Shown here piece after piece: positions 33,728-45,318 of a DNA stretch of 64,000 nt. The stretch is from Aedes albopictus (Eukaryota; Arthropoda; Insecta; Diptera; Culicidae). The notes beneath the pieces are model-generated. The model saw nothing but the letters and a program-made list of their open reading frames with translations. It ran no database searches and was not told the DNA's origin. The stretch is taken from contig NC_085138.1 in NCBI RefSeq assembly GCF_035046485.1, forward strand, positions 4,525,409-4,589,408. The letters run 5' to 3'. The translations under genes were made by a program, and so were the position numbers. Each line of letters opens with the position of its first letter. The first letter of the stretch is position 1.

Positions 33728-33776
33728 AGACATACATACACACATACACACATACACACATACGCACATACAGACA
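33728..33776 (+). repeat. (ACAY)n microsatellite in M
   Basis: CAGACATACATACACACATA-type repeat at the same place in the 3' module as the (AC)n of R. Confidence 0.9.
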
Positions 33777-33900
33777 TCATCTCAATTCGTCGAACTGAGT
33801 TGATTGGTATATGTGACTTTGCCCTCCGAGCCTTCTATCGAAAATTCGTTTTTTGAGTGATCATATAGCCTTTCAGTACACTTTGGTGTACGAGAAAGGC

Positions 33901-34289
<389 letters not shown>

Positions 34290-35027
34290 GGCAGCAGGGA
34301 CAGGAGTCCAGGGGCTTGACGAACCCCCCCTTCTGCGAGTCGGGTGGAAGCTTGGGAGTTTTTCCTAAGCGAAAACCGTTCACACACCCGTGTGGATTAC
34401 CACCTTTGGCTCTTCCTTCGGGGAGTGACCGAGCTTCTGGCTTCCAGACAGCTCAAGCGGAGGATGCCTAGGATGTGGCGGGGTTTCAACAGTGGGCTCT
34501 GTTGGATCCTCATAAAAAGCCACACATCTGCAAGCAACTCCGTACAAGCGACCTGGTACCGCTTTCAAAGTGCCTTAGCCCAAACACCCGGAGTGCCAAC
34601 CGGCACATCAGGATTGATGCCAGTAACATCCTGATTATGGTATACTGGTCATCGCAAACGACAATGGACTACGGACTACGGATCGGATGACGACGATGGG
34701 CTGACATTCGTGCCATTCTGCTTCCTGAGTAAAGAAGGGTGACACCTACTTGAAACGGCGAGTGGGCTAATGGTGCGTCTGCCTCCGTCCCGGTAAAACC
34801 TTGGCAGGCCTTCGGAAACGTTCTTCACTTGTCCGTCAATTTTGATGGGTACTAGGCTCGGATGTAAAAAATTCCCGACTTACGCTGATCTGGCTCTGGA
34901 CACGAACCCCATGAAGGTTCGTGTTCAACCCTCGCTTGGCCTCCCTGTTTCATAGACAACCAAGAGATCAAGAAAGCGACTACGTACAGCGGGTGGAGAT
35001 AGCGGCCCGGAGGGGGGACCCAATAAC

Positions 35028-36428
35028 ATGGAAGGAGAAAACGGAAGTAATAGCGGAAAGGTGGCGAATCCGTTCGCCAGAGGAGGATTGCTGAGGTCTC
35101 CGCCTCAGCAAACAGAAGGTGCAGAACCGCGGCAAGAAGCGGCTTCACAACAAAGTGCGGTACACTCGGAGCAGCAGCAGCTGCCGACGAGTAGTGGATG
35201 GAGCGTGCCTCAACAACAGCCGAAGGTAGTTGCGGCGAAGAACTTGACGGATGACCTACACGAGTTCGTCGACAAAAAGCACAACGTGCACAAGAACATC
35301 AAGGACTTGGTGTTGAAGATTAGGAGGGCTCTCGGAGCTGCCGTGAAAGAATGGCACAGCGTGATGCAGAGAGCGGATGAGGCGGAGAGCGCATTAGCAG
35401 CGACTAAACACGATCTTGCAGCAGCTACGCAGCGGCAGCAGCAACGAGCCACGGTCGAAAATATGGAGACGCCGAAGAACCATCGGAATACTCGCTCGGA
35501 GATAAGAGGCAGAGATACGCCAGGAGAAGAGGAAGTCCCGAAGAAACAAAGAAGTGAACGGGAGCGCGCCAGCAATTGGAGAGATGATGGATGGCGCACT
35601 GTGGAGAGCCAGCAGGCGAAGAAGAAGAAGCGAAAGGAGAAGGAAGAACAGAAAAAGGAAGAAAAGAGGAAGGAACAGGAGAAGAAAGAAAATCGCCGGC
35701 CCCCTAGGCAGAGGAAGAAGGGTGATGCGCTGGTCGTCGAGGCGAAGGACAAGACGACGTACGCTGCGCTCCTCAGGAAAGTGAGGGAGGACCCGGAGCT
35801 AAAAGAGTTGGGTGAAAACGTGGTTGAGACCAGGCGCACCCAGAAAGGAGAGATGCTGTTCGAGCTCAAGAAGGATCCGGCGATTAAGAGCTCAGAGTAC
35901 CGGGAGCTCATTGCGAAATCCTTAGGCAGCGAGGCCACCGTGAGAGCACTTTCACAGGAGGCAGTGCTCGAGGTCAAGGATTTGGACGAGGTCACGACTG
36001 AGGAAGAGCTGAGAGTCGCATTGACCGAGCAGTGCAACTTGGAAGTACCGGTGACAATCCGAATCAGGAGATCGTTTGCAGGTACCCAGACGGCGGCAAT
36101 CCGACTACCAGTTGATGCGGCCAACAAGATTGCGGTAGCCGGCAAGATCAAGGTCGGATGGGCGGTGTGCCCGCTGCGACTGGCTCCCCGAGTCACCAAG
36201 AAAATGGAGAGGTGTTTCAGGTGCATGGAATTTGGTCACCAGTTAAGACACTGCAAGGGTCCAGATAGGTCCAAACGGTGCCGGAACTGCGGCGAAAACG
36301 GACACGTTGCTCGAGACTGCACGAAGCAACCCAAGTGCATGCTGTGCAAGTCGGAGGAAGGAAATGGCCACCGGACGGGAGGCTATAAATGCCCGGCTTA
36401 CAAAAAGGCGAAGGCAGGCCAACAATGA
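35028..36428 (+). CDS. R1-type ORF1 (Gag-like) protein with three zinc knuckles, 466 aa
   Basis: Starts MEGENGSNSG. A Gln/Ser-rich head is followed by a helical segment (VHKNIKDLVLKIRRAL), a very charged Lys/Glu/Arg region (about 185-245), a folded central part (about 250-390), and C-terminal CCHC knuckles CFRCMEFGHQLRHC (about 396), CRNCGENGHVARDC (about 418) and a third CMLCKSEEGNGH...C. It should bind element RNA and form the ribonucleoprotein particle. Its TGA overlaps the ORF2 ATG in the tetranucleotide ATGA (36425-36428), an arrangement suggesting translational coupling. Confidence 0.88.
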   Translation: MEGENGSNSGKVANPFARGGLLRSPPQQTEGAEPRQEAASQQSAVHSEQQQLPTSSGWSVPQQQPKVVAAKNLTDDLHEFVDKKHNVHKNIKDLVLKIRRALGAAVKEWHSVMQRADEAESALAATKHDLAAATQRQQQRATVENMETPKNHRNTRSEIRGRDTPGEEEVPKKQRSERERASNWRDDGWRTVESQQAKKKKRKEKEEQKKEEKRKEQEKKENRRPPRQRKKGDALVVEAKDKTTYAALLRKVREDPELKELGENVVETRRTQKGEMLFELKKDPAIKSSEYRELIAKSLGSEATVRALSQEAVLEVKDLDEVTTEEELRVALTEQCNLEVPVTIRIRRSFAGTQTAAIRLPVDAANKIAVAGKIKVGWAVCPLRLAPRVTKKMERCFRCMEFGHQLRHCKGPDRSKRCRNCGENGHVARDCTKQPKCMLCKSEEGNGHRTGGYKCPAYKKAKAGQQ

Positions 36429-39418
36429 TGCAGATAACGCAAATTAATCTGAATCATTGCGACATCGCACAGCAACTGTTGTGGCAGTCGACAACAGAGA
36501 CGAAGTGCGATGTTGCGATCATCGCAGAGCCGTATCGGGTTCCTCCTGAGAACGGCAATTGGGTAGCGGATATAGCAGGATTGGCAGCTATACAAGTTAT
36601 GGGCAGATTCCCTATAGAGGAAGTGGTGGAAAACTCTTACGAAGGTTTCGTGATCGCCAAAGTTAACGGTGTCTTCGTATTTAGCTGCTATGCGCCTCCA
36701 AGATGGACCGAGGAGCAATACAACCGGATGTTGGATGCACTCACCGACACGCTGGTAGGACGTAGGCCAGTAGTCATCGGCGGCGATTTCAACGCCTGGG
36801 CAGTTGAGTGGGGCAGCCGGCAAACCAATGCAAGAGGATATAGTCTACTTGAAGCTCTGGCGAAGCTGGACGTAAAGCTGTGCAATGTTGGAACAGTCAG
36901 CACATTCCGCAAAGACGGTCGTGAATCCATCATCGACATTACATTTTGTAGTCCATCGTTGATGGAAGACATGGACTGGAGGGTGAGTGAGGAATACTCC
37001 CACAGCGACCACCAGGCGATCCTCTACAAGATAGGCCAGAGAGCTCCTACGTCCATACAGAGAACTAGGACTTATGAGCGGAAGTGGAACACGAAGGACT
37101 TCGACAAGGAGACTTTTATCGAGGCACTTCGGCCAAATAGCGATGCGGCAAACCTCGACCCAGGGTGGTTGACGGAAGCGCTAGCAACGGCATGTGATGC
37201 AGCAATGCCGAGGAAGATTGAACCTAGGAACGCTAGACGCCCAGCGTACTGGTGGAATGCGACGGTCAGCACCCTTCGTGCGACTTGCCTCCGAGCTAGG
37301 AGACGAGTTCAGAGGGCAAGAACTGGTGCCGATAGAGAAGAGCGCAAGGTTGCGTTCCGTGAAGCTAGAGCTGCCTTCAAACGAGCTATCAAGCAGAGCA
37401 AGGCGAACTGTTACAAGGAGCTATGCCAGGAAGCCGACGCTAACCCCTGGGGAAATGCCTACCGCATCATAATGGCAAAGCTGAAGGGCCCAATGACGCC
37501 AGTAGAAATGTGCCCAGACAAACTGAAGGTTATCGTGGAGGGTTTGTTTCCAAAACACGATACAACAACGTGGCCACCTACGCCGTATAGCGAGGGCGAT
37601 GCGGAATTTGACGTAAACCGACTGGTCTCCAACGACGAGCTCGTTGCCGTGGCGAAAGCATTGAAGGTGAAGAAGGCTCCCGGTCCGGATGGAATCCCCA
37701 ACGTGGCGTTGAAAGCAGCGATCCTGGAGTATCCCGATATGTTCAGGTCAGTGTTGCAGAAATGCCTGGAGGAAGGCATCTTTCCGGATATATGGAAGGT
37801 CCAAAAACTAGTGCTGCTGCCAAAACCAGGAAAGCAGCCGGGAGATCCAGCATCGTACAGGCCGATCTGTCTGTTGGATACGCTCGGAAAACTTCTGGAG
37901 AGGATTATCCTTAACAGGCTGACCGAGTATGCCGAAAGTGTGAGAGGGCTGTCCACGATGCAGTTCGGCTTCCGCAAGGGAAAATCGACGGTTGACGCAA
38001 TTCGGACCGTCGTTGATATGGCGGAAAGGGCATCCTTACAAAAGCGGAGAGGAGATCGCTACTGCGCCGTGGTAACGATAGACGTTAAAAACGCGTTTAA
38101 CAGCGCCAGTTGGGAAGCTATCGCCGTAGCCCTGCATAATATGCGGGTCCCCGACTATCTGTGTAGGATTATAAGAAACTACTTCCAGAATAGAGTCCTT
38201 GTGTACGAAACCAACGTAGGGCAGAAGTCGTTTAGAGTGACAGCAGGTGTTCCACAGGGATCAATACTTGGCCCAACGCTCTGGAACGCAATGTACAACG
38301 GCGTGTTAACACTGAAGCTTCCGGCAGGTGTCATTATCGTGGGGTTCGCAGACGACGTTGTCTTAGCGGTATCTGGCGAATCAATCGATGAAGTCGAAGT
38401 GCTGGTATCGGAGGCAATCGACACAGTCGAACGATGGATGAATGGAGTGAAGCTGCAGATAGCCCATCACAAGACAGAAGTGCTCGTAGTCAGTAACCGC
38501 AAAGCAGTGCAAAGCTTGGAGATCACGATCGGAGAGGAGATATTTTCATCGCAGCGCGCTTTGAAGCACCTGGGCGTGATGGTCGACGACCGCTTAAACT
38601 TTAACGCGCACGTTGACTACGCCTGCGAAAAGGCGGCGAAGGCGGTTAACACAGTAGCGAGGATTATGCCAAACGCGGGCGGTCCAAGAAGCAGTAAGAG
38701 GCGCCTCTTGGCAAATGTTGCAACCTCAATACTTAGGTATGGAGTGCCAGCCTGGGCTCCGGCGCTAAAAACGAAGAGAAACCGTGGAAAGCTGGGCAGT
38801 GTGTTCCGGCTCATGGCTATGAGAGTCGCGAGTGCGTACAGAACAATCTCTTCGGAGGCTGTATGCGTTATCGCTGGGATGATGCCCATCTGCATTACCC
38901 TAGAGGAAGACGTCGAGTGCTATCGGCGGAGTAACGCAAGGAACACGAGAGCAGCTGCTAGAATGGACTCGCTGGTGAAGTGGCAACATGTGTGGGACAA
39001 TGCGGCGAACGGAAGGTGGACCCACCGATTGATTCCAAATGTGTCGACGTGGGTGAACAGGAAGCATGGGGAGGTGAACTTCCATCTGACGCAGTTTCTG
39101 TCCGGGCATGGCTGTTTCCGGAAGTACCTGTTTCGATTCGGTCACGCGTCTTCCCCTCTGTGTCCGGAGTGTGTGAACGTGGAGGAAACACCGGCGCACG
39201 TCGTCTTTGAATGCACTAGGTTCTCGGAGATGCGCAGGGATATGCGCGGCCTGACGGTCGACAACATTGCCGAGGAGATGTGTCGCCACGAAGACACGTG
39301 GAACGCTGTCGACAGAGCAGTAACGGGGATGCTGTCCGCGCTGCAGAGGAAGTGGCGAGAAGACCAAAGAGTATTGGGTCGCGATCGGAGTAGGCTTGAT
39401 CCACCGCCGGGGACTTGA
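36425..39418 (+). CDS. R1-type ORF2: APE endonuclease and reverse transcriptase (997 aa)
   Basis: Start chosen at 36425 (MMQITQINLNHC), four bases overlapping ORF1, because that Met fits the usual R1 endonuclease start; the frame is open further upstream to 36389. Endonuclease about 1-230 with AEPY (about 34), GGDFNAW (about 118) and HSDHQA (about 193). Reverse transcriptase about 400-720 with APGPDGI, YRPICLLDTLGK, VTIDVKNAFN, GVPQGSILGP and FADDVV (about 641). C-terminal CxxC...H...C motif CPEC...HVVFEC (about 912-930). No stops. The endonuclease is expected to determine insertion in ACAY repeats, consistent with the flanking (AC)n. Confidence 0.9.
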   Translation: MMQITQINLNHCDIAQQLLWQSTTETKCDVAIIAEPYRVPPENGNWVADIAGLAAIQVMGRFPIEEVVENSYEGFVIAKVNGVFVFSCYAPPRWTEEQYNRMLDALTDTLVGRRPVVIGGDFNAWAVEWGSRQTNARGYSLLEALAKLDVKLCNVGTVSTFRKDGRESIIDITFCSPSLMEDMDWRVSEEYSHSDHQAILYKIGQRAPTSIQRTRTYERKWNTKDFDKETFIEALRPNSDAANLDPGWLTEALATACDAAMPRKIEPRNARRPAYWWNATVSTLRATCLRARRRVQRARTGADREERKVAFREARAAFKRAIKQSKANCYKELCQEADANPWGNAYRIIMAKLKGPMTPVEMCPDKLKVIVEGLFPKHDTTTWPPTPYSEGDAEFDVNRLVSNDELVAVAKALKVKKAPGPDGIPNVALKAAILEYPDMFRSVLQKCLEEGIFPDIWKVQKLVLLPKPGKQPGDPASYRPICLLDTLGKLLERIILNRLTEYAESVRGLSTMQFGFRKGKSTVDAIRTVVDMAERASLQKRRGDRYCAVVTIDVKNAFNSASWEAIAVALHNMRVPDYLCRIIRNYFQNRVLVYETNVGQKSFRVTAGVPQGSILGPTLWNAMYNGVLTLKLPAGVIIVGFADDVVLAVSGESIDEVEVLVSEAIDTVERWMNGVKLQIAHHKTEVLVVSNRKAVQSLEITIGEEIFSSQRALKHLGVMVDDRLNFNAHVDYACEKAAKAVNTVARIMPNAGGPRSSKRRLLANVATSILRYGVPAWAPALKTKRNRGKLGSVFRLMAMRVASAYRTISSEAVCVIAGMMPICITLEEDVECYRRSNARNTRAAARMDSLVKWQHVWDNAANGRWTHRLIPNVSTWVNRKHGEVNFHLTQFLSGHGCFRKYLFRFGHASSPLCPECVNVEETPAHVVFECTRFSEMRRDMRGLTVDNIAEEMCRHEDTWNAVDRAVTGMLSALQRKWREDQRVLGRDRSRLDPPPGT

Positions 39419-40096
39419 CCGAGTCGTCCGTTGCGTAGTACCGGTTATAGGTCGTCGGGGCGCCGGTGAACCGGAAGTCTACCACCAACCGGAATCGCCG
39501 GGCCGACTTCGGCACCTTACTGGTCGGGATGAAAACATCGGTGTCGAGAGAACTTCCACCGTCGGGGTCTTTCTCTGTCGGAGTAGGCTAGGTCCGTCCA
39601 CCGCCGGGGACTAGACCGAGTAGACCGCGAAAAAGCACCGGTGCTTGGTCGTCAGGGCGCCTGTGAACCGGAAGCCAGTCTCCAACCGGAATCGCAGGAC
39701 CGACCTTGGCACCAGCCTGGGAAGTATCGGTAACGGAAGAAGTTTCAGTGTCGAGCAACTCTTCGTCGGATAGGGTAGATCCACCGTCGGGGACTATCCG
39801 AGTCGTGCACGAAAAGCCGGAGTGCTAAATGGCACACGGACGGCAATAGAATAACAAATTTGGTGTATGTTTGTACTAACTGTGTCGCTGAATGGCGATA
39901 GGTTAGATACCAACACTAGACCGATTAGAATAATAAATTTTGAAGCGACAAAATGTGCATGAGCACAGAAAAAGAAGAGCGCATGAGCGCATTGCCCCCC
40001 CCTGAAGCAGTCGCATCAGTGGTACCAGGGGGATCGAGGCAAGTAGCAGAGTTTTTCCATTCGGTTTTCTCTGCTGAGGGAGGTAGGGAGGAAAAA

Positions 40097-40258
<162 letters not shown>

Positions 40259-40280
40259 TAACCGAGGGAAGCTGAACAGA

Positions 40281-40913
40281 GTGTTCCGACTAATGGCCAT
40301 GCGGGTCGCAAGCGCCTATCGTACGATTTCATCGGAGGCAGTATGCGTTATCGCTGGGATGATGCCCATTTGCATTACCCTGGCCGAGGACGTGGAATGC
40401 TATCAGCGAAGGAATACAAGGAACGTGCAGAGCATCGTTAGAACGGATTCGTTGTCTAAGTGGCAGCAAGAGTGGGACAATGCGGGAAATGGAAGGTGGA
40501 CCCATCGGCTCATCCCGAATGTATCTGAGTGGGTGAACAGGAAGCATGGAGAGGTGAACTTTCATCTGACGCAGTTCCTGTCCGGGCACGGCTGCTTTCG
40601 GAAATATCCGCATCGGTTTGGTCACGCACCTTCGCCTCTCTGTCCAGAGTGCGGAAACGAAGAAGAGACACCAGAACACGTCGTCTTCGAATGTCCCAGA
40701 TTCGACGAAGCGCGCAGGGATTTGCCTGGTATGACAGCTGACAATGTCGTCCGCGAAATGTGCCGCGAAGAAGAGAAATGGAACGCTGTCGACCGCGTAG
40801 TAAGGCGAATACTGTCCGAGCTGCAAAGGAAATGGCGTGAAGACCAGAGGATCTCTGACCGCGATCGGAGTAGGCTTGATCCACCGTCGGGGACAAGACC
40901 GAGTAGACCGTGA
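40281..40913 (+). pseudogene. R1 ORF2 C-terminal fragment (210 aa)
   Basis: Corresponds to about residue 795 onward of the ORF2 at 36425-39418, with many substitutions (e.g. VWDNAANGRW versus EWDNAGNGRW). Retains CPECGNEEETPEHVVFEC. No EN or RT core because of 5' truncation, the normal result of incomplete target-primed reverse transcription. Confidence 0.85.
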
Positions 40914-41408
40914 CGTAGTACTGGTTTGTGGTCGTCGGGGCGCCAGTGAACCGGAAGCCAACCTCCAACCGGAATGGCTGGGTCGACCTCGGCACCTGGC
41001 CGGTCGTGATTGAACTGCGCGTTCGGGAGAACTTCCGTCGCCGGGGATTTTCTCCGTCGGAGTAGGCTAGGTCCACCGCCGGGGACTAGACAGAGTAGGC
41101 CGTGAAAAGCACCGGAGAACGGTCGTTGGGGCGCCTTTGAACCGGAAGCCAGTCTCCAACCGGAATCTCAGGACTGACCTTGACGCCGACCCGGGAAGAT
41201 CGGTTCGGAAGAACTTCCATCGCCGGGGAACTCTTCGTCGGAGTAGGATGGGTCCACCGCCGGGGGCTATCCGAGTAGCGAGCGACCGTGGTGAACTGAT
41301 AGTTTTGGACTAACAGGAGCCGAAGTAAGTCGCTTAAGGCTCAAGCATCCGTCATCATTTTTCGGAAAATAAAAAGCAGTTTTCTCGCTGTAAATCAAAA
41401 CATCGATC

Positions 41409-41468
41409 ATGAAAATATATTCACTGCATTCTATTCCTCATGTGGAGTACAGTGAATATATTTTCATA
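41409..41468. repeat. Hairpin with 18-bp arms
   Basis: ATGAAAATATATTCACTG and its reverse complement, separated by about 24 bp, in the element 2 3' UTR. Confidence 0.8.
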
Positions 41469-41507
41469 GCAAAGACTTTTGTTTTGAACGAAAAAACTGC
41501 TTTCAAA

Positions 41508-42542
41508 GAGGCTTCACCGCGAACGGACGCTCTACTTGTCAAGTTTTTTTCTCGCGCTCCCGTTCTGTGTGATTTAGAAAAAAAAATAACTGGTGCTATG
41601 CCTTCCGGAAATAGAACGCGTGTGATTCACGATCTGCGTAGTTTATTGCCTGTAACGGTGCAATTGTAAAGTTGTAAAAGTTGTGAAGTTGTGAAAGTTG
41701 TGAATTTATATACCGGATGTTTGATTTGACCGGCGAGAGGTGGTAACGTGAATTGCCCACTGACGAAGCGGCAGGAGTGAATAAGTGGTAGCAATTGGAA
41801 TTTAGAAGAAGGTGGTGCCTAAGAAGATTTTACACTGAAGAGATTCGCATTAAGATTTGGTGCTTATTTTATGAGAGTAGGAAAAGCGTCGTTAAAAAAT
41901 TGCAGTTGCGATTATGGAAGAATTGCATCGCGAAATTAGCAAACAGGCATTGGTGTGCACACTTTATATTAGTTACAGTTACAAGTTGTGAATGCCGTGA
42001 GTGATAAAACGATAGAGTCAAGGCCCTAATTAGAATCAATATGGTGAGATCTTTCTGATATGTTTTTCTGTTTATACTCGTTCAGTAACATCAACATATT
42101 ACGGGTAACTGTTTATTTAGGGAGGGCTGGATACCATAACTTTTTTTCTCGTTCCAGAGAGCGGGTAAAGGCGCTTAAGCCTTGGCTTGAGGGCCAGGGC
42201 ATACGGGGGAAATACCGTTGCTCCATCCCAGGATTCCAGAGGACATGGAGTGACATTGTCATTCTTAGCAAAGTCACTCCCAACGAAGCGGCATATTATA
42301 CTCACTTATATCAAAACGGTTGGTACGAGATGTCCCCGTTTACTGATTCCAAAAACAATAAAAACGCTGCACAGTAGGCCTGGCCGCTTTAATGCTTGTA
42401 ATGCATCTCTGATGCACTGCAACCATTAATAATGACAAGAAAAATGATAGGAGTAGTCGATCTTATCATTTTCCAGGATTCTTTCAATGAATGGCTGTGT
42501 ATGTGTAGACTAGACTAGACTAGACTAGACTAGACTAGACTA
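41508..42542 (+). mobile_element. Element T copy 1, with (ACTAG)n tail
   Basis: 1,035 bp flanked by a perfect 22-bp duplication (41486-41507 and 42543-42564; core AAAAAACTGCTTTCAAA). Ends in about eight ACTAG units. Long variable duplication and tandem-repeat tail indicate a LINE-mobilised, internally deleted or SINE-like element. No protein motif recognised. Related to copy 2 at 43193-44381. Confidence 0.8.
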
Positions 42543-43056
42543 GAACGAAAAAACTGCTTTCAAACATTTGATGATGACGATGATTTCAATGACGAATTGT
42601 TCAACGTTAATGGCGAAAAAACGTAGAAGATTAACAAATTGCAAATTAACAAATTAACAAATTGTAATGTGCACTGACTGGAGTTGAAGTGTCGCTGAAT
42701 GGCGACAAAAATAGGAAAATAACAAATTCACTAACATGAGCTAAATGGCTCAGCACGACGCATGTTGCACGCTGATCGGTGAAACGCTAGAAATTAAACA
42801 AATTAATAGCAAGAGCTAAATGGCTCAGCATGAAGGTAGCGAAAGAGCTTAGGAAACTATAACAACAAAAGCGTAGAATAACAAATTGGTGATGGTGCAC
42901 AAGGCACAAAACGCCTCCCCTCCGAAGAAATACTGCATGGTGGTACCGGAGGGGAATTTAAGGTGGAGGTGAACTAGGAGAGTGTTTTTAGTGGGTAGGC
43001 GCACATTCGAATCCCACACAGCGTCTTTAGAAGATTTTTGGACTCCTAGAAAAAAA

Positions 43057-43060
<4 letters not shown>

Positions 43061-43130
<70 letters not shown>
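43061..43130 (+). repeat. (CA)n microsatellite, 3' of R1 element 2
   Basis: 70 bp of CA, followed by R sequence GACATTTGCTCAGTTCGTCG. Confidence 0.97.
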
Positions 43131-43134
<4 letters not shown>

Positions 43135-43192
43135 TTTGCTCAGTTCGTCGAGCAGAGTTCATTGGTATATGATACTCGGCCCTCCGGGCCTC
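43131..43192 (+). repeat. Repeat R, copy 2, piece 3
   Basis: Reverse complement of about 3055-3117. Ends with ACTCGGCCCTCCGGGCCTC, the target duplicated by element T copy 2. Confidence 0.8.
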
Positions 43193-44381
43193 TATTCTAT
43201 ATTCTATTCTAGCTCTTGCACAGCCAGTATTGAAAAGCATCCTGGAAATACCAAAATTTCTTCTGATATTTTCTTGTCAGCATTAATATTTACAGCATAT
43301 CAACAATGATGTGATACAAATATTAATTCGGCCAGGCCCACTGTGCAGACTAATGGGGTTGAAGATAATTCAAAAAATCACGGCAATCAGATGATCCACT
43401 TATGAATGATATGATTAACGTGAGTTTTTGAATTTGATGGTAGAAGAAACGGGGACAACCGTACCAACCGTTTCGTTTTTATAGGTAAAAGGGATAGACA
43501 GATTCGTTGGGAGTGGCGTTGCTAAGAAGATTAATACACACTCCATCGCTGATGTTGCTTTCCTTGGGATGGGATGGGATACAGGTATTTGGTCTGTGTC
43601 CTGCCTCTAAAGGCTAGGTTTAAGCGCCTTTACTCGCTCTCTGAAATGAAACAAAGAAACAATCGTCCAACAAAAATGTGCTAGTGTAAGCACAACTTCA
43701 ACAAACACATAGAATATAACAAAAAGAAAAAAAAACAATAATTAGAAAGATCTCACCAGATTCGAAACAGTCATTAGATCCATGGTACAGATATGACTTT
43801 CACGATCCTAATCACAGCAGGCCTGATGTTTTATGAGTTCCCGTCTGTATCTCCTATGACAACCTACCAAACATTGCAGCCAGTTTCCATGGTAACACAA
43901 GCCATATTCCAGCTGCTGTCGGTTTCTTCAGCACAATACGTTTATTCAATTTACGGTTATTAGAAGGATGTCAAATGACACATTTAAGTACAATATAGGC
44001 ATCTGAACTCAATTTTCAAAAGTTGCCTGGCGATTTCAACACCAACTCAATTAGAAATCATCACTATTCAGGCCTCCCTCAGACCCTGCCAGCCAAATAA
44101 TCGCGATCTTCTCAAATGGAAGCACTACGCTGGAAACCTTTCGTGACACGTGCCGAGACCTCACCAACGACGAGCTTCCGAACACGAAACAAAAACTGAC
44201 CAAACCTTATCCGGCACCTTAGCGCAGCACCGACTCAATCACCGGTGTAAAAACAAGCACACGATTTACTTAAAAAAAAAAAACTACCATCGTACGGAAA
44301 ATGTTCCAGGGATCCACTTTTCACTCGCGGAAGCACTGTCCCGGTGGCGTTGTACTGGAAGTTTTACTAGAGGAATCTGAG
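43193..44381 (-). mobile_element. Element T copy 2 (minus orientation)
   Basis: 1,189 bp flanked by ACTCGGCCCTCCGGGCCTC (43174-43192 and 44382-44400). Its 3' end on the minus strand is a TAGAA-type tail (43193-43206), and its 3' region matches that of copy 1 in diverged form (GGCCTGGCCG, TTTCCAGGAT, GAGAGCGAGTAAAGGCGC, GGTGAGATCTTTCT). No coding region recognised. Confidence 0.78.
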
Positions 44382-44400
44382 ACTCGGCCCTCCGGGCCTC

Positions 44401-44463
44401 GGATCGAAAGTCGGTTTTTTGAGCGATAATTATACCCTTCTTATGGGTGTAAGAAGGGTAAAA
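44401..44463 (+). repeat. Repeat R, copy 2, piece 4 (3' end)
   Basis: GGATCGAAAGTCGGTTTTTT to the terminal hairpin TTCTTATGGGTGTAAGAAGGGT, then AAAA. Confidence 0.85.
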
Positions 44464-45318
44464 CATTCTTCCATTCTTCCACAAGATGCAGGAAGATAGT
44501 TGATCATCAAACCACCTTTTAATGTGGTACAAGACATTTGCTCGGTTTTAAAATAACATATTTTTTTAAGTCTCGTTTAGGAATAACAACCATTTTCACA
44601 TTGGACATAAATACTGGACCGGTATGGATTCAAGATTGTATATCAATGGTAGGAACTTGATAATCTACACAAAATTACAAATGGGAATTACTCAAACTAT
44701 TGAGGTAAGAAAGCCGTCCTACTGGTAAAACAAGAAAGAAAGCTAAGTATTTATTAGTAAACGGAGATTGTTATTCTAATATTGTTTTACTATATTTAGA
44801 TTCACTTGCTCGTTGTTCTAATAGACTGATGCTGCTGAAGGACCAGAGGACCCCAAATTATCAAATATTGGATGGAGAGTTGTAGCGAAGCCATTCATAG
44901 ATGAAGGAAAACAATTTATTGTGATAATTGAAAGGACTTATATTGCGACATTTGCACCCATTTAGACTCGGTCGAAATTCATTATCATCACAGTCGAATG
45001 TCGCACACGACTTCGCAGCGGCTGGCATACACAAGTTCCGTTGAGTTCATCACAGGGGCATCGTATGCACAACAGGTAAACAAAATCAGTTTGCAGTGGT
45101 TTTCGACTGGTAGATTCTGATACTCGGAGTTTTCGGCTAACCTCTTTTCGAGGATGGAAAAATTTTCAACTAGGTTTTCAAACAGTTTTATGGCTATTCT
45201 TAATGTGGTTTGCAAAACCTCTCCGTGAGTGGTCCACTTAGCCGGAAGATGCTCTTAAAGAGGTTATCAAGAGGTTTTGATGTATAAATCAGTTTCATTG
45301 CAAGTTTTATGAAATTGG
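44464..45318. other. No gene seen
   Basis: AT-rich spacer without protein motifs or clear repeats. Confidence 0.6.

Larger units (their letters stand above)
31616..33900 (+). repeat. Repeat M, copy 1
   Basis: 2,285 bp between A5 and A6 runs inside R. Begins CCCCTAATTAATCCACCTAA, then GGCGCCTTCCTCGTGCC, an internal CCATCTTG minisatellite, a conserved block with CCATAACTCCGGAACGCC, an ACAY microsatellite, and a 3' module ending in hairpin GTACACTTTGGTGTACGAG then AAAGGC. No coding capacity. Related to R by both ends and the 3' module. Confidence 0.8.

Noticed and set aside
30946..33900. Helitron identity for R/M
   Set aside because: A 3' hairpin is present but there is no TC start or CTRR end, and insertion is in A-runs rather than at A|T; left unclassified.
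42990..43025. Another tRNA/B-box-like CATTCGAATCCCAC
   Set aside because: Only the B-box-like stretch is present, inside the R1 element 2 3' UTR; no cloverleaf.
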